In this document: one piece after another, positions 9,604-17,402 of the stretch | Layout: the number at the start of each line of letters is the position of its first letter | How positions within the stretch are numbered: the stretch's first letter is position 1 | NCBI GenBank assembly: GCA_017548045.1 | Contig: JAFYNR010000031.1 | Location: 1-64,000, forward strand | Origin: Clostridia bacterium | Lineage (GTDB): Bacteria; Bacillota; Clostridia; Oscillospirales; Acutalibacteraceae | Direction: 5' to 3' | Length of the DNA stretch: 64,000 nucleotides | The notes under the pieces: model-generated | Told to the model about the DNA's origin: nothing | Database searches by the model: none | What the model saw: only the letters and a program-made list of their open reading frames with translations | Translations under genes and position numbers: made by a program

Positions 9604-11225
9604 ACGGATTAAGCAGGGTTTTTTTAAATGTAAATGACGGTGATACGGTTGTACTAAAAAAAAACCGTGTCTATGATGTCCGTCAGGATGACTCTTTTGA
9701 ACTGAGAGGATATTATTGCTCCAATACTGCAAAGCAGGATGAAAACCCCGAGGGTCTGCACTGTACCGCAATATATCTGAAAGAAAAAAAGAATATAGTT
9801 ATAGACGGCAACGGTGCCACTCTGCTTGTTCACGGCAAAATGACACCGCTTCTGTTTGACCGGTGCGAAAACATAACGGTTAAAAATCTTTGTATAGATT
9901 ACGCTTGCCCCACAATGGCAGAATTTACTGTTATTTCAAATAATGACGGTGAATGTATTTTCAAAATCAATAAAGAATGTCTTTTCAGACTTGAAGATAA
10001 CGAAATTATCTGGCAGGGAGAAAAGGGTGCCGACGGTAAGCTTTACTGGGAACACGGCTGCACTGCAAATAAGCGTTACACAAAGCTCCATAACCCCGAA
10101 ACAAAGCTTAACCGTGATTTCAGCCGCAACAACCTTGTGCTTGAAAGTGCGGAATATATTGATGATTTTACGTTAAAAGTCCGCTTGAAAAACAAAAATG
10201 TTGATTTACCCGCAGGCAGTGTAATTCAGTCCAGAAGCATTGTCCGTGACAGAACGGGCAGTTTTTTTGAACGCTGTAAGAATCTTGTTTTTGAGAATTG
10301 CAGGGTCAGGTTTATGCACGGCCTGGGTATGGTGTCGCAGTTTTGTGAAAACATAACCTTCCGTAACTGTGATTTTACGCCCAAGGAAGGCAGAACCGTT
10401 GCAAGCACTGCGGATTTCTTTCAGTTTTCGGGTTGCAGAGGCGATCTGATTATAGATTCCTGCAAGGCAGGCGGTGCCCACGATGACTACGTTAATGTTC
10501 ACGGCACCCATTTGCAGATTGTTGATGTCAGTGAAAATAAAATCACAGTGCGTTTTATGCACCCTGAAAGCTGGGGCTTTCAGGCATTTGAAACGGGTGA
10601 TGAGCTTGATTTCATAAAATGGGATACGCTTATACCTTATGCAGGTGCAAGGGTGGTTTCCTTTGAAAAAATCAACAATACTGATATCAGGCTGGAAATT
10701 GAAGGCGAGGTGCCGTCGGTTGAACTCGGCAAGGACGTTGTTGAAAACAAATCGTGGACACCCAATCTTTACGTGCGCAACTGTGAATTCGGTCCTACGT
10801 CGGGTAGGGGAATTCTCTGCACAACCCGCGGAGAGGTTATCATTGAAAACAATCGTTTTGAAAAGCTGTGGGGTCCTGCACTTCTGATTGAAGATGACTG
10901 CAACTTCTGGTTTGAATCGGGCTACACAACAGATATTACGTTCCGTAACAACACGGTTTCCTGCTGTGAATATGCCGCAATGTGGGATGGCTCGCCCGTA
11001 ATACGCTGTACTCCCAAGGTTATGAATGAAAATTCAACAGAGTTTGTTCACGGTAAGCTTGCCGTAACGGGCAACAGATTCATAAATCCGCCAACAGGTA
11101 ATCATCTTATTCTTCTCGAATATATGAAAGAGGCGGTGATTGCCGATAACACGTTCGATGCGCAGTATTCCTTGAAGTCAAAGTGTGTCGGAAATATTAC
11201 CGATAAAAATAATATTACAGAATGA
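9600..11225 (+). CDS. Right-handed beta-helix glycosidase, GH110 alpha-galactosidase-like
   Basis: This 541-residue protein has the repeated short strands of a parallel beta-helix (NIVIDGNGATLLVHGK, NITVKNLCIDYA, NITFRNCDF and others). The HDDYVNVHGTHLQIV segment and overall layout resemble GH110 alpha-1,3-galactosidases, which release terminal galactose from blood-group-B-type and linear alpha-1,3-galactosides. There is no signal peptide, so it would act in the cytosol on imported oligosaccharides. The start overlaps the thioredoxin stop by 4 bp and has only a weak ribosome binding site, so coupled translation is likely. Family assignment is by recognised pattern and needs a profile search. 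Confidence 0.72.
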   Translation: MNGLSRVFLNVNDGDTVVLKKNRVYDVRQDDSFELRGYYCSNTAKQDENPEGLHCTAIYLKEKKNIVIDGNGATLLVHGKMTPLLFDRCENITVKNLCIDYACPTMAEFTVISNNDGECIFKINKECLFRLEDNEIIWQGEKGADGKLYWEHGCTANKRYTKLHNPETKLNRDFSRNNLVLESAEYIDDFTLKVRLKNKNVDLPAGSVIQSRSIVRDRTGSFFERCKNLVFENCRVRFMHGLGMVSQFCENITFRNCDFTPKEGRTVASTADFFQFSGCRGDLIIDSCKAGGAHDDYVNVHGTHLQIVDVSENKITVRFMHPESWGFQAFETGDELDFIKWDTLIPYAGARVVSFEKINNTDIRLEIEGEVPSVELGKDVVENKSWTPNLYVRNCEFGPTSGRGILCTTRGEVIIENNRFEKLWGPALLIEDDCNFWFESGYTTDITFRNNTVSCCEYAAMWDGSPVIRCTPKVMNENSTEFVHGKLAVTGNRFINPPTGNHLILLEYMKEAVIADNTFDAQYSLKSKCVGNITDKNNITE

Positions 11226-11230
11226 AAAAA

Positions 11231-11263
11231 GCCTACGGATTTAAGTCCGTAGGCAATTTTTTT
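11231..11263. terminator. Intrinsic terminator between GH110-like gene and gatB
   Basis: GCCTACGGA and TCCGTAGGC form a perfect 9-bp stem with a 6-base loop. AATTTTTTT follows on the plus strand and GAAAAAA precedes, so it can serve both converging units. Confidence 0.9.
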
Positions 11264-12671
11264 ATTTATTGAGTTCCGCTTCAAGCATTTCTCTGATAAC
11301 ATCGGGTGAACCGTTGCCTCTGAGTTCCTTCATAACACAGCCGAAAAGTGACTGCATAGCCTTTACCTTGCCGTTCTTGTAATCCTCAACAGCCTTGCCG
11401 TTTTCAGCAATCACTTTGCAAACGGTTTCAAGAATGAAGCTGTTGTCAATCTTTGCGCTAAGTGAGTTTTCTTCACAGTATGCATCAACGTCAACGTCGT
11501 TTTCAAACACTGCCGAAAGAACCTTCTTGCCTGCCGCACGGGTGATTTCTCCGCCTTCAACAAGCTCAATAATTCTTGCAAGCTTTGCAGGCTCAATTTC
11601 AAGGCTTGTGAGTTCAAGACGCTTCATCTGACCCATACATTCGGTGAGAATCCAGCTTGCGGCAGTTTTTGCATTACAGCCCATAGCAACAACCTTGTCA
11701 AAGGTATCGCTGAGTTTTCTGTCAGAAGCGAGAACGCCAGCTTCTTTAGCGGCAATTCCCATTTCTTCATAATGACCTGCTTTTTCTTCTGCGGTTGCAG
11801 GCATACTTGCTCTGATTTCTTCAAGCCATTCGTCGTCAATTACGATGGGCATAAGGTTAGGGTCGGGGAAATAACGGTAATCCGCCGCAGTTTCTTTGTT
11901 ACGCATGGGGAATGTGCGTCTTTTAACGTCATCCCAACGGCGTGTTTCCTGAACGAGCATTTCGGTATGACGCTCAATGGCATCCACGTGACGAACCTTT
12001 TCGAATTCGATAGCATCCTTGATTTCGGAAAGTGAACTCATATTCTTGATTTCCGAACGGACACCAAGCTCGTTTGAGCCTTCGGGACGGACTGAAATGT
12101 TAACGTCGCATCTCATTGCACCTTCTTCACATTCCGAAATGCCTGCAAACTGAAGGCTGGATTTAAGCTTCTTGAGGTAGGTTATAACCTCGTCGGCACT
12201 GCGGAAGTCGGGACGGCTTACGATTTCGATGAGGGGAACACTGGTACGGTTAAAGTCAACAAATGAAGTGTTGGTTGCTTCATCGTGAACAAGCTTGCCC
12301 GCATCCTCCTCAACGTGAATCTGCTTGATGCCGATTTTTCTTTCGCCAAGGTCTACACAGCCGTCAACACAGATGGGGTTGAACCACTGTGTAATCTGGT
12401 ATGCGCAGGGAAGGTCGGGATAATAATAACTCTTTTTATCGAAAGTAGTGTACTGATTGATTTTGCAGTTAAGCATAAAGCCTGCCTTGACTGCAAGCTC
12501 AATGGCGTGCTTGTTTGTAACGGGGAGCATACCGGGCATACCGCTGCAGGCAGGGCATACGCAGTCATTGGGCTCCTTGGGGCTTGAGTGACCGCCGCAG
12601 GAGCAGAAAAGCTTTGAGTCTGTTGAAAGCTCAACGTGAGTTTCAAGACCGATAACAAGTTCGTATTTCAT
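11262..12671 (-). CDS. gatB: Asp/Glu-tRNA amidotransferase subunit GatB
   Basis: This 469-residue kinase-like subunit activates mischarged Asp-tRNA(Asn) or Glu-tRNA(Gln) for transamidation. It is complete: N-terminal YELVIGLETHVEL, the Cys-rich CVCPACSGMPGMLP zinc segment, YYYPDLPCAYQITQ, HVEEDAGKLVHD, and the C-terminal helical and YqeY-like tail (about 295-469). A small variation is NRTSVPLIEIVS, where NRAGVPLIEIVS is usual. Its ribosome binding site GGAGG lies inside the end of the gatA-like gene. It is the last gene of the aspS-gatA-gatB operon. Confidence 0.95.
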   Translation of the reverse strand: MKYELVIGLETHVELSTDSKLFCSCGGHSSPKEPNDCVCPACSGMPGMLPVTNKHAIELAVKAGFMLNCKINQYTTFDKKSYYYPDLPCAYQITQWFNPICVDGCVDLGERKIGIKQIHVEEDAGKLVHDEATNTSFVDFNRTSVPLIEIVSRPDFRSADEVITYLKKLKSSLQFAGISECEEGAMRCDVNISVRPEGSNELGVRSEIKNMSSLSEIKDAIEFEKVRHVDAIERHTEMLVQETRRWDDVKRRTFPMRNKETAADYRYFPDPNLMPIVIDDEWLEEIRASMPATAEEKAGHYEEMGIAAKEAGVLASDRKLSDTFDKVVAMGCNAKTAASWILTECMGQMKRLELTSLEIEPAKLARIIELVEGGEITRAAGKKVLSAVFENDVDVDAYCEENSLSAKIDNSFILETVCKVIAENGKAVEDYKNGKVKAMQSLFGCVMKELRGNGSPDVIREMLEAELNK

Positions 12672-12673
12672 AA

Positions 12674-13873
12674 TTATGCCTCCGTCCTTTCAACGCCGTG
12701 AGCAATGCTCAGAAGAACGCTTTCCTTAAATGAATCTGCAATAAGCTGAACGCCCTTTGCAGAAAGTGCGGGCAAGCCGGTGATTGAGGGGATAGCGGTG
12801 AATACGCTTTCCTCATAAACCTTTTCGAATGCACCGAGAGCATCGTAGGGCTTGTATTCGGTTTTGCCGCATACGGGAGTAAGAATTGCATCGTACGATG
12901 CAAGAATTGCTTTTACCTTATCGCAAACAACTCTGCGGATTCTGAGAGCTTTGTCGTAGCAGTTTTCATACCTGCCCTTTGAAAGCACGTCTGAGCCGTA
13001 AATAACGGTTGCTTTGGTGAGGAAACCGAAGGCTTCGGTTCTGCTCTTAACGTAAAGCTCGTCAATGTTCTTATATTCGGGAGTGCGGTAGCCGTATTTA
13101 ACACCGTCAAATCTTGAAACATTGTTGCAGGTTTCTGCTGCCATAAGAATCTGCCACGCGGTCTGTGCCTGTTCAACGCAGTCAAGTGAAACGGTTTCTA
13201 CCGTTGCGCCCAATGACTTTATTTTTTCTGCATACGCATCGATTTTTGCTTTTGTATCGCCGTCAGCCTTTTCGTAAAGCTCGGCGATAATGCAAACCTT
13301 CATTGATGAAACGTCTTCATCAAGCGAATACTCATATTTTTCCTGAGGAAGGCTTGTGCCGTCCTTGCTGTCGTGACCTGCAATAACACCGAGAATGTCC
13401 TTGATGTCTGCGGCACTTGATGCATATACACCGACCTGCTCGCCCGAAGCGGCGCAGGAGATAATTCCGTAGCGTGAAACAGTGCCGTAGGTAGGCTTGA
13501 TGAAATCAACACCCGAAAGTGCCGCAGCACGTCTGGGTGCGCCGTTAAGGTCAACGCCGATTGCCGCCTTGATTTCACCCTTTGCAACAAGCTCAGCCGC
13601 CGCACCTTTGATGCAGCCGTTTTCCGTTACGGGCTCAAAATATGATGTTTCGCCTGCAAGGTCCAAACCGAACTCGCCGACGTTTGCTTTGCCTGCAATT
13701 ACGTAGCCTGCTTTTTCAAGTCTTTCAACAGCTTCGGCGCTGAAAAGGGGTTTGAAATTTTCAAGCATACGGGAGCCTGCGGTTGCGGGTACGTCTTTTA
13801 CAAGGATTGTATCGTCAACGGCAACCGTGCCTGATTTATTGATTGTATTAATGAAATATCCCACTTTTAACAC
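12674..13873 (-). CDS. gatA: GatA-like subunit lacking the amidase catalytic triad
   Basis: This 399-residue protein aligns with GatA over its length (MLENF, GKANVGEFGL, IKPTYGTVSRYGI, NNVSRFDGVKYGYR), but GatA is normally about 480-490 residues. The N-terminal 60 or so residues are missing. The catalytic Lys of the IKDN motif corresponds to Asp20 (VAVDDTI). The glycine/serine loop GGSSGGSA is replaced by NGCIKGAA (85-92). The nucleophilic Ser of DTGGSIR corresponds to Ala112 (DLNGAPR). Glutamine hydrolysis by the known mechanism should be impossible. The frame is intact, so it appears maintained. The GTG start overlaps the aspS stop region with little ribosome binding site, suggesting translational coupling. 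Confidence 0.85.
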   Translation of the reverse strand: MLKVGYFINTINKSGTVAVDDTILVKDVPATAGSRMLENFKPLFSAEAVERLEKAGYVIAGKANVGEFGLDLAGETSYFEPVTENGCIKGAAAELVAKGEIKAAIGVDLNGAPRRAAALSGVDFIKPTYGTVSRYGIISCAASGEQVGVYASSAADIKDILGVIAGHDSKDGTSLPQEKYEYSLDEDVSSMKVCIIAELYEKADGDTKAKIDAYAEKIKSLGATVETVSLDCVEQAQTAWQILMAAETCNNVSRFDGVKYGYRTPEYKNIDELYVKSRTEAFGFLTKATVIYGSDVLSKGRYENCYDKALRIRRVVCDKVKAILASYDAILTPVCGKTEYKPYDALGAFEKVYEESVFTAIPSITGLPALSAKGVQLIADSFKESVLLSIAHGVERTEA

Positions 13874-13874
13874 C

Positions 13875-15980
13875 TCACTTTACAAGTCTGGGTACCTGCC
13901 AGCTGTCCTCTGTACTCTGAGGAGCGCCGTCAAGGAGTGCCTTACGCTCAAAGGGCTGTTCGCGCTTGTCACTGCGGAGAATGTTTGTCATAGGCATTAC
14001 GTATACCATAGGCTTAATATCTGCAGTGTCAATCTTTTCAAGCTCAGCTTCATCCTTGAGCATATTTTCAAATATCTTTGTCATTGCCTTCTTTTCATCG
14101 GCAGTGAAACTTAACTCGTTCACCTGTTCAAGGCTTTCGAGTCTGTCTTTTTTACTGATGACAGCTTTTGCACCGCTTACGGCAGATGCGAATGAGTTAC
14201 TGTCGCCGCCGTCTGAACCGAGGGTTTCAACGCTTCCTTTGCCCCTGATGCTTACGTTTGCCTCAAAGAGCTGAAGTTCCGTAACTTCACCGGGTGCGCC
14301 GAGCATCTGATCCTGAGCAGTACCGTCAAGGGGGAATGCAATAACGTCACGGATTGTTTCGGTGTCTGCAAGAAGCATAACGATTCTGTCAACACCGGGT
14401 GCCATACCTGCGTGGGGGGGAGCACCAAACTGGAATGCGTTGTAGAGTGCGCTGAATCTTCTTTCAACCTCATCCTCACTATATCCTGCAATTTCAAAGG
14501 CTTTTCTCATAATTTCGGGGCTGTGATTACGAACCGCACCCGAAGCAAGCTCTATACCGTTACAAACAAGGTCGTACTGATATGCAAGGATTTCGGTGGG
14601 ATCCATTGTTTCAAGGGCTTTAAGACCGCCCTGAGGCATTGAGAAGGGATTGTGAGTGAAAATGATTTTATCTGTTGTTTCATCGTGCTCGTACATGGGG
14701 AAGTCAACAACGAAACAGAATTCAAATGAATCGTTCTTTATAAGTTCAAGCTCATTGCCAAGCCATGTGCGTATTACGCCTGCGTTCTTGCTTGCAACTT
14801 CCGCATTTGTATCGCAGATGAAGAATATTGTTTCGCCTTCCTTAACACCGGTAAGTTCAACAATTTCCTTCATTTCATCGGGAGTCATAACCTTGCTGAT
14901 GGGGTCATCCTTGAAGCCATAGTTTGCGGCATCAAGAAGAGTGATATGTGCAAGACCTGCCATCTTTGCCTGCTTTGTAGCAAAAGCGAGGGATTTATCA
15001 AAGAACCATCTTTCGTTCTTGCAGGGAGCAACAATGGCTCTTACGTACTTATTCATAAAGGGCTTGAATTTGACTCTCTTGAACAAGTCGGTTACGTCGC
15101 AGATAACCAGGGGGTTGCGAAGGTCGGGTTTATCTGAGCCGTATTTTGCCATTGACTCTGCATAGGGAATTCTTCTGAAGGGTGAAGCGGTAACCTTCTT
15201 ATCTGAAAATGTTCTGAAAATATTGCTTACAACGTCTTCGCAAACCTGAAGAACTTCTTCCTGAGTTGAAAATGCCATTTCAAAGTCAAGCTGATAGAAT
15301 TCGCCGGGTGAACGATCAGCTCTTGCATCTTCATCTCTGAAGCAGGGAGCAATCTGATAGTATTTATCAAAGCCCGATACCATAAGAAGCTGCTTGAACT
15401 GCTGAGGAGCCTGGGGCAGGGCATAAAATTTGCCGGGATGCTTACGGCTGGGAACAAGGAAGTCTCTTGCGCCTTCGGGTGAAGAAGCAGTGAGAATGGG
15501 TGTCTGGATATCGAGGAAGCCTCTTTCTTCCATAAGTCTTCTCATATAACCGATTACCTTTGAACGGAGGAGAATGTTGTTATGGAGTGCGGGATTTCTC
15601 AGGTCAAGGAATCTGTGCTTAAGACGGATATTCTCATTTGTATCGGTTGAGCCGATTTCAAAGGGAAGGTCGCGGCTGCATACACCGAGAACCTCAAGCT
15701 TATCAACAACAAGCTCAACAAGACCTGTCTCAATTTTGGGGTTAACCGTATTTTCGTCACGCTTGGTAACGATACCTTCAACAGAAAGAACGGTTTCCTT
15801 GCTGACGCCTTTAAGCAGGTTTTCGTTGTGAACAACAACCTGTGTAACGCCTGTTTCATCACGCAAGTCAACAAAAAGAACGCCGCCGTGGTCACGTATA
15901 ACGTCTACCCAGCCTGCGAGCATTACGGTCTGACCGATATGCTGTTCTCTTATTTCGTTGCAACGGTGAGTTCTGTACAT
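13875..15980 (-). CDS. aspS: Aspartyl-tRNA synthetase with C-terminal GatC domain
   Basis: This 701-residue fusion has a complete class IIb AspRS over about residues 1-590: an OB-fold with GWVDVIRDHGGVLFVDLRD, motif 2 FRDEDARADRSPGEFYQLD, a bacterial GAD insertion, and motif 3 GMAPGVDRIVMLL. A linker follows, then a GatC-like domain (about 610-701) with LSFTADEKKAMTKIF, IDTADIKPMVYVMP, NILRSDK and a final SWQVPRLVK, as at GatC ends. His in RDHGG matches the residue associated with non-discriminating AspRS, which charges both tRNA(Asp) and tRNA(Asn). GGAGG lies 9 bp before the ATG. A T-box leader precedes it, and gatA-like and gatB genes follow. Confidence 0.93.
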   Translation of the reverse strand: MYRTHRCNEIREQHIGQTVMLAGWVDVIRDHGGVLFVDLRDETGVTQVVVHNENLLKGVSKETVLSVEGIVTKRDENTVNPKIETGLVELVVDKLEVLGVCSRDLPFEIGSTDTNENIRLKHRFLDLRNPALHNNILLRSKVIGYMRRLMEERGFLDIQTPILTASSPEGARDFLVPSRKHPGKFYALPQAPQQFKQLLMVSGFDKYYQIAPCFRDEDARADRSPGEFYQLDFEMAFSTQEEVLQVCEDVVSNIFRTFSDKKVTASPFRRIPYAESMAKYGSDKPDLRNPLVICDVTDLFKRVKFKPFMNKYVRAIVAPCKNERWFFDKSLAFATKQAKMAGLAHITLLDAANYGFKDDPISKVMTPDEMKEIVELTGVKEGETIFFICDTNAEVASKNAGVIRTWLGNELELIKNDSFEFCFVVDFPMYEHDETTDKIIFTHNPFSMPQGGLKALETMDPTEILAYQYDLVCNGIELASGAVRNHSPEIMRKAFEIAGYSEDEVERRFSALYNAFQFGAPPHAGMAPGVDRIVMLLADTETIRDVIAFPLDGTAQDQMLGAPGEVTELQLFEANVSIRGKGSVETLGSDGGDSNSFASAVSGAKAVISKKDRLESLEQVNELSFTADEKKAMTKIFENMLKDEAELEKIDTADIKPMVYVMPMTNILRSDKREQPFERKALLDGAPQSTEDSWQVPRLVK

Positions 15981-16041
15981 TTTATCATACCTCCGTCTGA
16001 ACACTGCAAAAGCAGAAATGTTTACTGATTGAAAAAATAAA

Positions 16042-16248
16042 AAGTCCCGAGAATTTCTTTTGAAAATTCTCGGGACGAGTTGTTAATACCCGCGGTGCCA
16101 CCCGTGTTGATACATTTAAGTATCCTCTCTTTTTATTCAGTTGGGGAGTGCCGCTGAAGTGTTGCTGTTCTTACTACTCATCTGAAGTGCGCTTTCAGCC
16201 CGTGACGCACAATCTCTGGCAGACTTTCCACAAAAGACAGGTCTTCGG
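16042..16248 (-). promoter_or_regulatory. T-box riboswitch leader of aspS-gatA-gatB
   Basis: On the minus strand the leader carries the T-box core GGGTGGCACCGCGGG (16089-16103). It then has a perfect GTCCCGAGAATTT stem-loop followed by TTTTTATTTTTT (16042-16077), the terminator alternative to the antiterminator. An AGAGA element and a GGCTGAAAG-capped hairpin lie in the 5' half, as in stem I of clostridial leaders. A candidate specifier is GAAC (16167-16170), which contains overlapping GAA (Glu) and AAC (Asn) codons; this assignment is tentative. Uncharged cognate tRNA should favour antitermination and raise operon expression. Confidence 0.92.
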
Positions 16249-16254
16249 TAAAAT

Positions 16255-16283
16255 ATTATACCAAAATATATTTTGGTTGTCAA
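16255..16283 (-). promoter_or_regulatory. Promoter of the aspS-gatA-gatB operon
   Basis: A perfect -35 TTGACA (16278-16283) and a perfect -10 TATAAT (16255-16260) are 17 bp apart on the minus strand. The start would fall near 16248, giving a leader of about 270 nt before the aspS ATG. Confidence 0.9.
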
Positions 16284-16400
16284 CAGTAATTTATGCACTA
16301 AATTCAGCGTTTATGCTTAATAATTTACTGCGTTTTGGTGGATTTTTTTCGTGCTATGTGATATATTTATATTGAAGATAAAAATAGAAGGTGATCGGCT

Positions 16401-17342
16401 TTGAGAAAGTTTATCATAGATACGGATGTGGGCGGCGACGATGCCGCGGCTCTCGTTATGGCTCTGCGTGAGCCTGACATTGAGATATTGGGTATAACCA
16501 CTCTGGGTGGTAACGTACCTATTGAAAATACAACTCTCAATGCATTGCAGGTTGTTGAGGAATGCGGCAGAGAAGTGCCTGTCTATATGGGTTGCAATAA
16601 ACCTCTTATGCGTGAGCTTGTTACGGCAGATAATGTTCACGGTAAAGACGGAATGGGGGATTGCGGTCTTATTCATCCCACGCGCAAACCCGAGAAACTG
16701 CACGCCGTTGAGTTTATTCTTGAAACTGTTGCCGCACATCCCGATGAGGTGGAAATTGTATCTCTCGGACCGGCCTCAAATATCGCTCTTGCTATTATGA
16801 AAGACAGAGATACAATGAAAAAGGTGAAACACATATGGTCTATGTCCACGTGCGGCTTCGGTGCCGGCAACATTACGCCTGTGGCGGAATTCAATGTGTT
16901 TGTTGATGCGGAAAGCTATGCCGTAATGCTCAACAGCGGAATTCCGATGACGGTTGCGGGCTTTGACCTTTGCCTTGGCGATGCATCGCTGACCCCCGAT
17001 GAGCTTGACGGACTTTTGCATACACCTCTCGGAAGATTTATTGCCGAGGGTAACAGAGTGAAGCTTGCGTTCAACGAAAGTCTGACAGGCAGAGCCTTTG
17101 CGGATTTGCCCGATACGGTTGCAATGGCGGCGGTGCTTCATCCCGATGTTGTTACCGAATCTGTAACTGCCCACTGCTATTGCTGCGCGGAAGAAACTCC
17201 GGCTTACGGTCAGGTCATCATATACGATATTAAGAAACCGCTTTCCGTTAAATATGATATTCCCGAAACCTTTACTACCGTTATCAAAGCAATTAATCCG
17301 GACTTGTTCAAGCAATATCTGTATGCTTCACTTGAAGAATAA
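16401..17342 (+). CDS. Nucleoside hydrolase, IunH family
   Basis: This 313-residue enzyme of the inosine-uridine nucleoside hydrolase family splits the N-glycosidic bond of ribonucleosides. The calcium-binding motif DTDVGGDDA is at residues 7-15. SLGPASNIALAI and the AEFNVFVDAESYAVML region are family hallmarks. The start is a TTG at 16401 with GAAGGTG upstream; no better in-frame ATG precedes the Asp motif. It is a single gene, divergent from the T-box operon, and likely serves nucleoside salvage. Confidence 0.9.
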   Translation: MRKFIIDTDVGGDDAAALVMALREPDIEILGITTLGGNVPIENTTLNALQVVEECGREVPVYMGCNKPLMRELVTADNVHGKDGMGDCGLIHPTRKPEKLHAVEFILETVAAHPDEVEIVSLGPASNIALAIMKDRDTMKKVKHIWSMSTCGFGAGNITPVAEFNVFVDAESYAVMLNSGIPMTVAGFDLCLGDASLTPDELDGLLHTPLGRFIAEGNRVKLAFNESLTGRAFADLPDTVAMAAVLHPDVVTESVTAHCYCCAEETPAYGQVIIYDIKKPLSVKYDIPETFTTVIKAINPDLFKQYLYASLEE

Positions 17343-17361
17343 CTGAGTGTGTAAGAAAGAA

Positions 17362-17402
17362 CTCCCGATAACAGAAGCGTTATCGGGAGCAATTTTATTT
17401 TT
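17362..17402. terminator. Intrinsic terminator
   Basis: CTCCCGATAAC and GTTATCGGGAG form a perfect 11-bp stem with a 6-base loop, followed by CAATTTTATTTTTT. It ends the nucleoside hydrolase gene and may also serve the converging gene. Confidence 0.9.

Noticed and set aside
12674-13873. GatA-like gene as a decaying pseudogene
   Set aside because: The frame is uninterrupted over 399 codons, its end carries the gatB ribosome binding site, and non-catalytic regions remain well conserved.
16776-17315. Minus-strand frame opposite the nucleoside hydrolase
   Set aside because: No motif or ribosome binding site; the plus-strand gene has the full calcium-binding signature.
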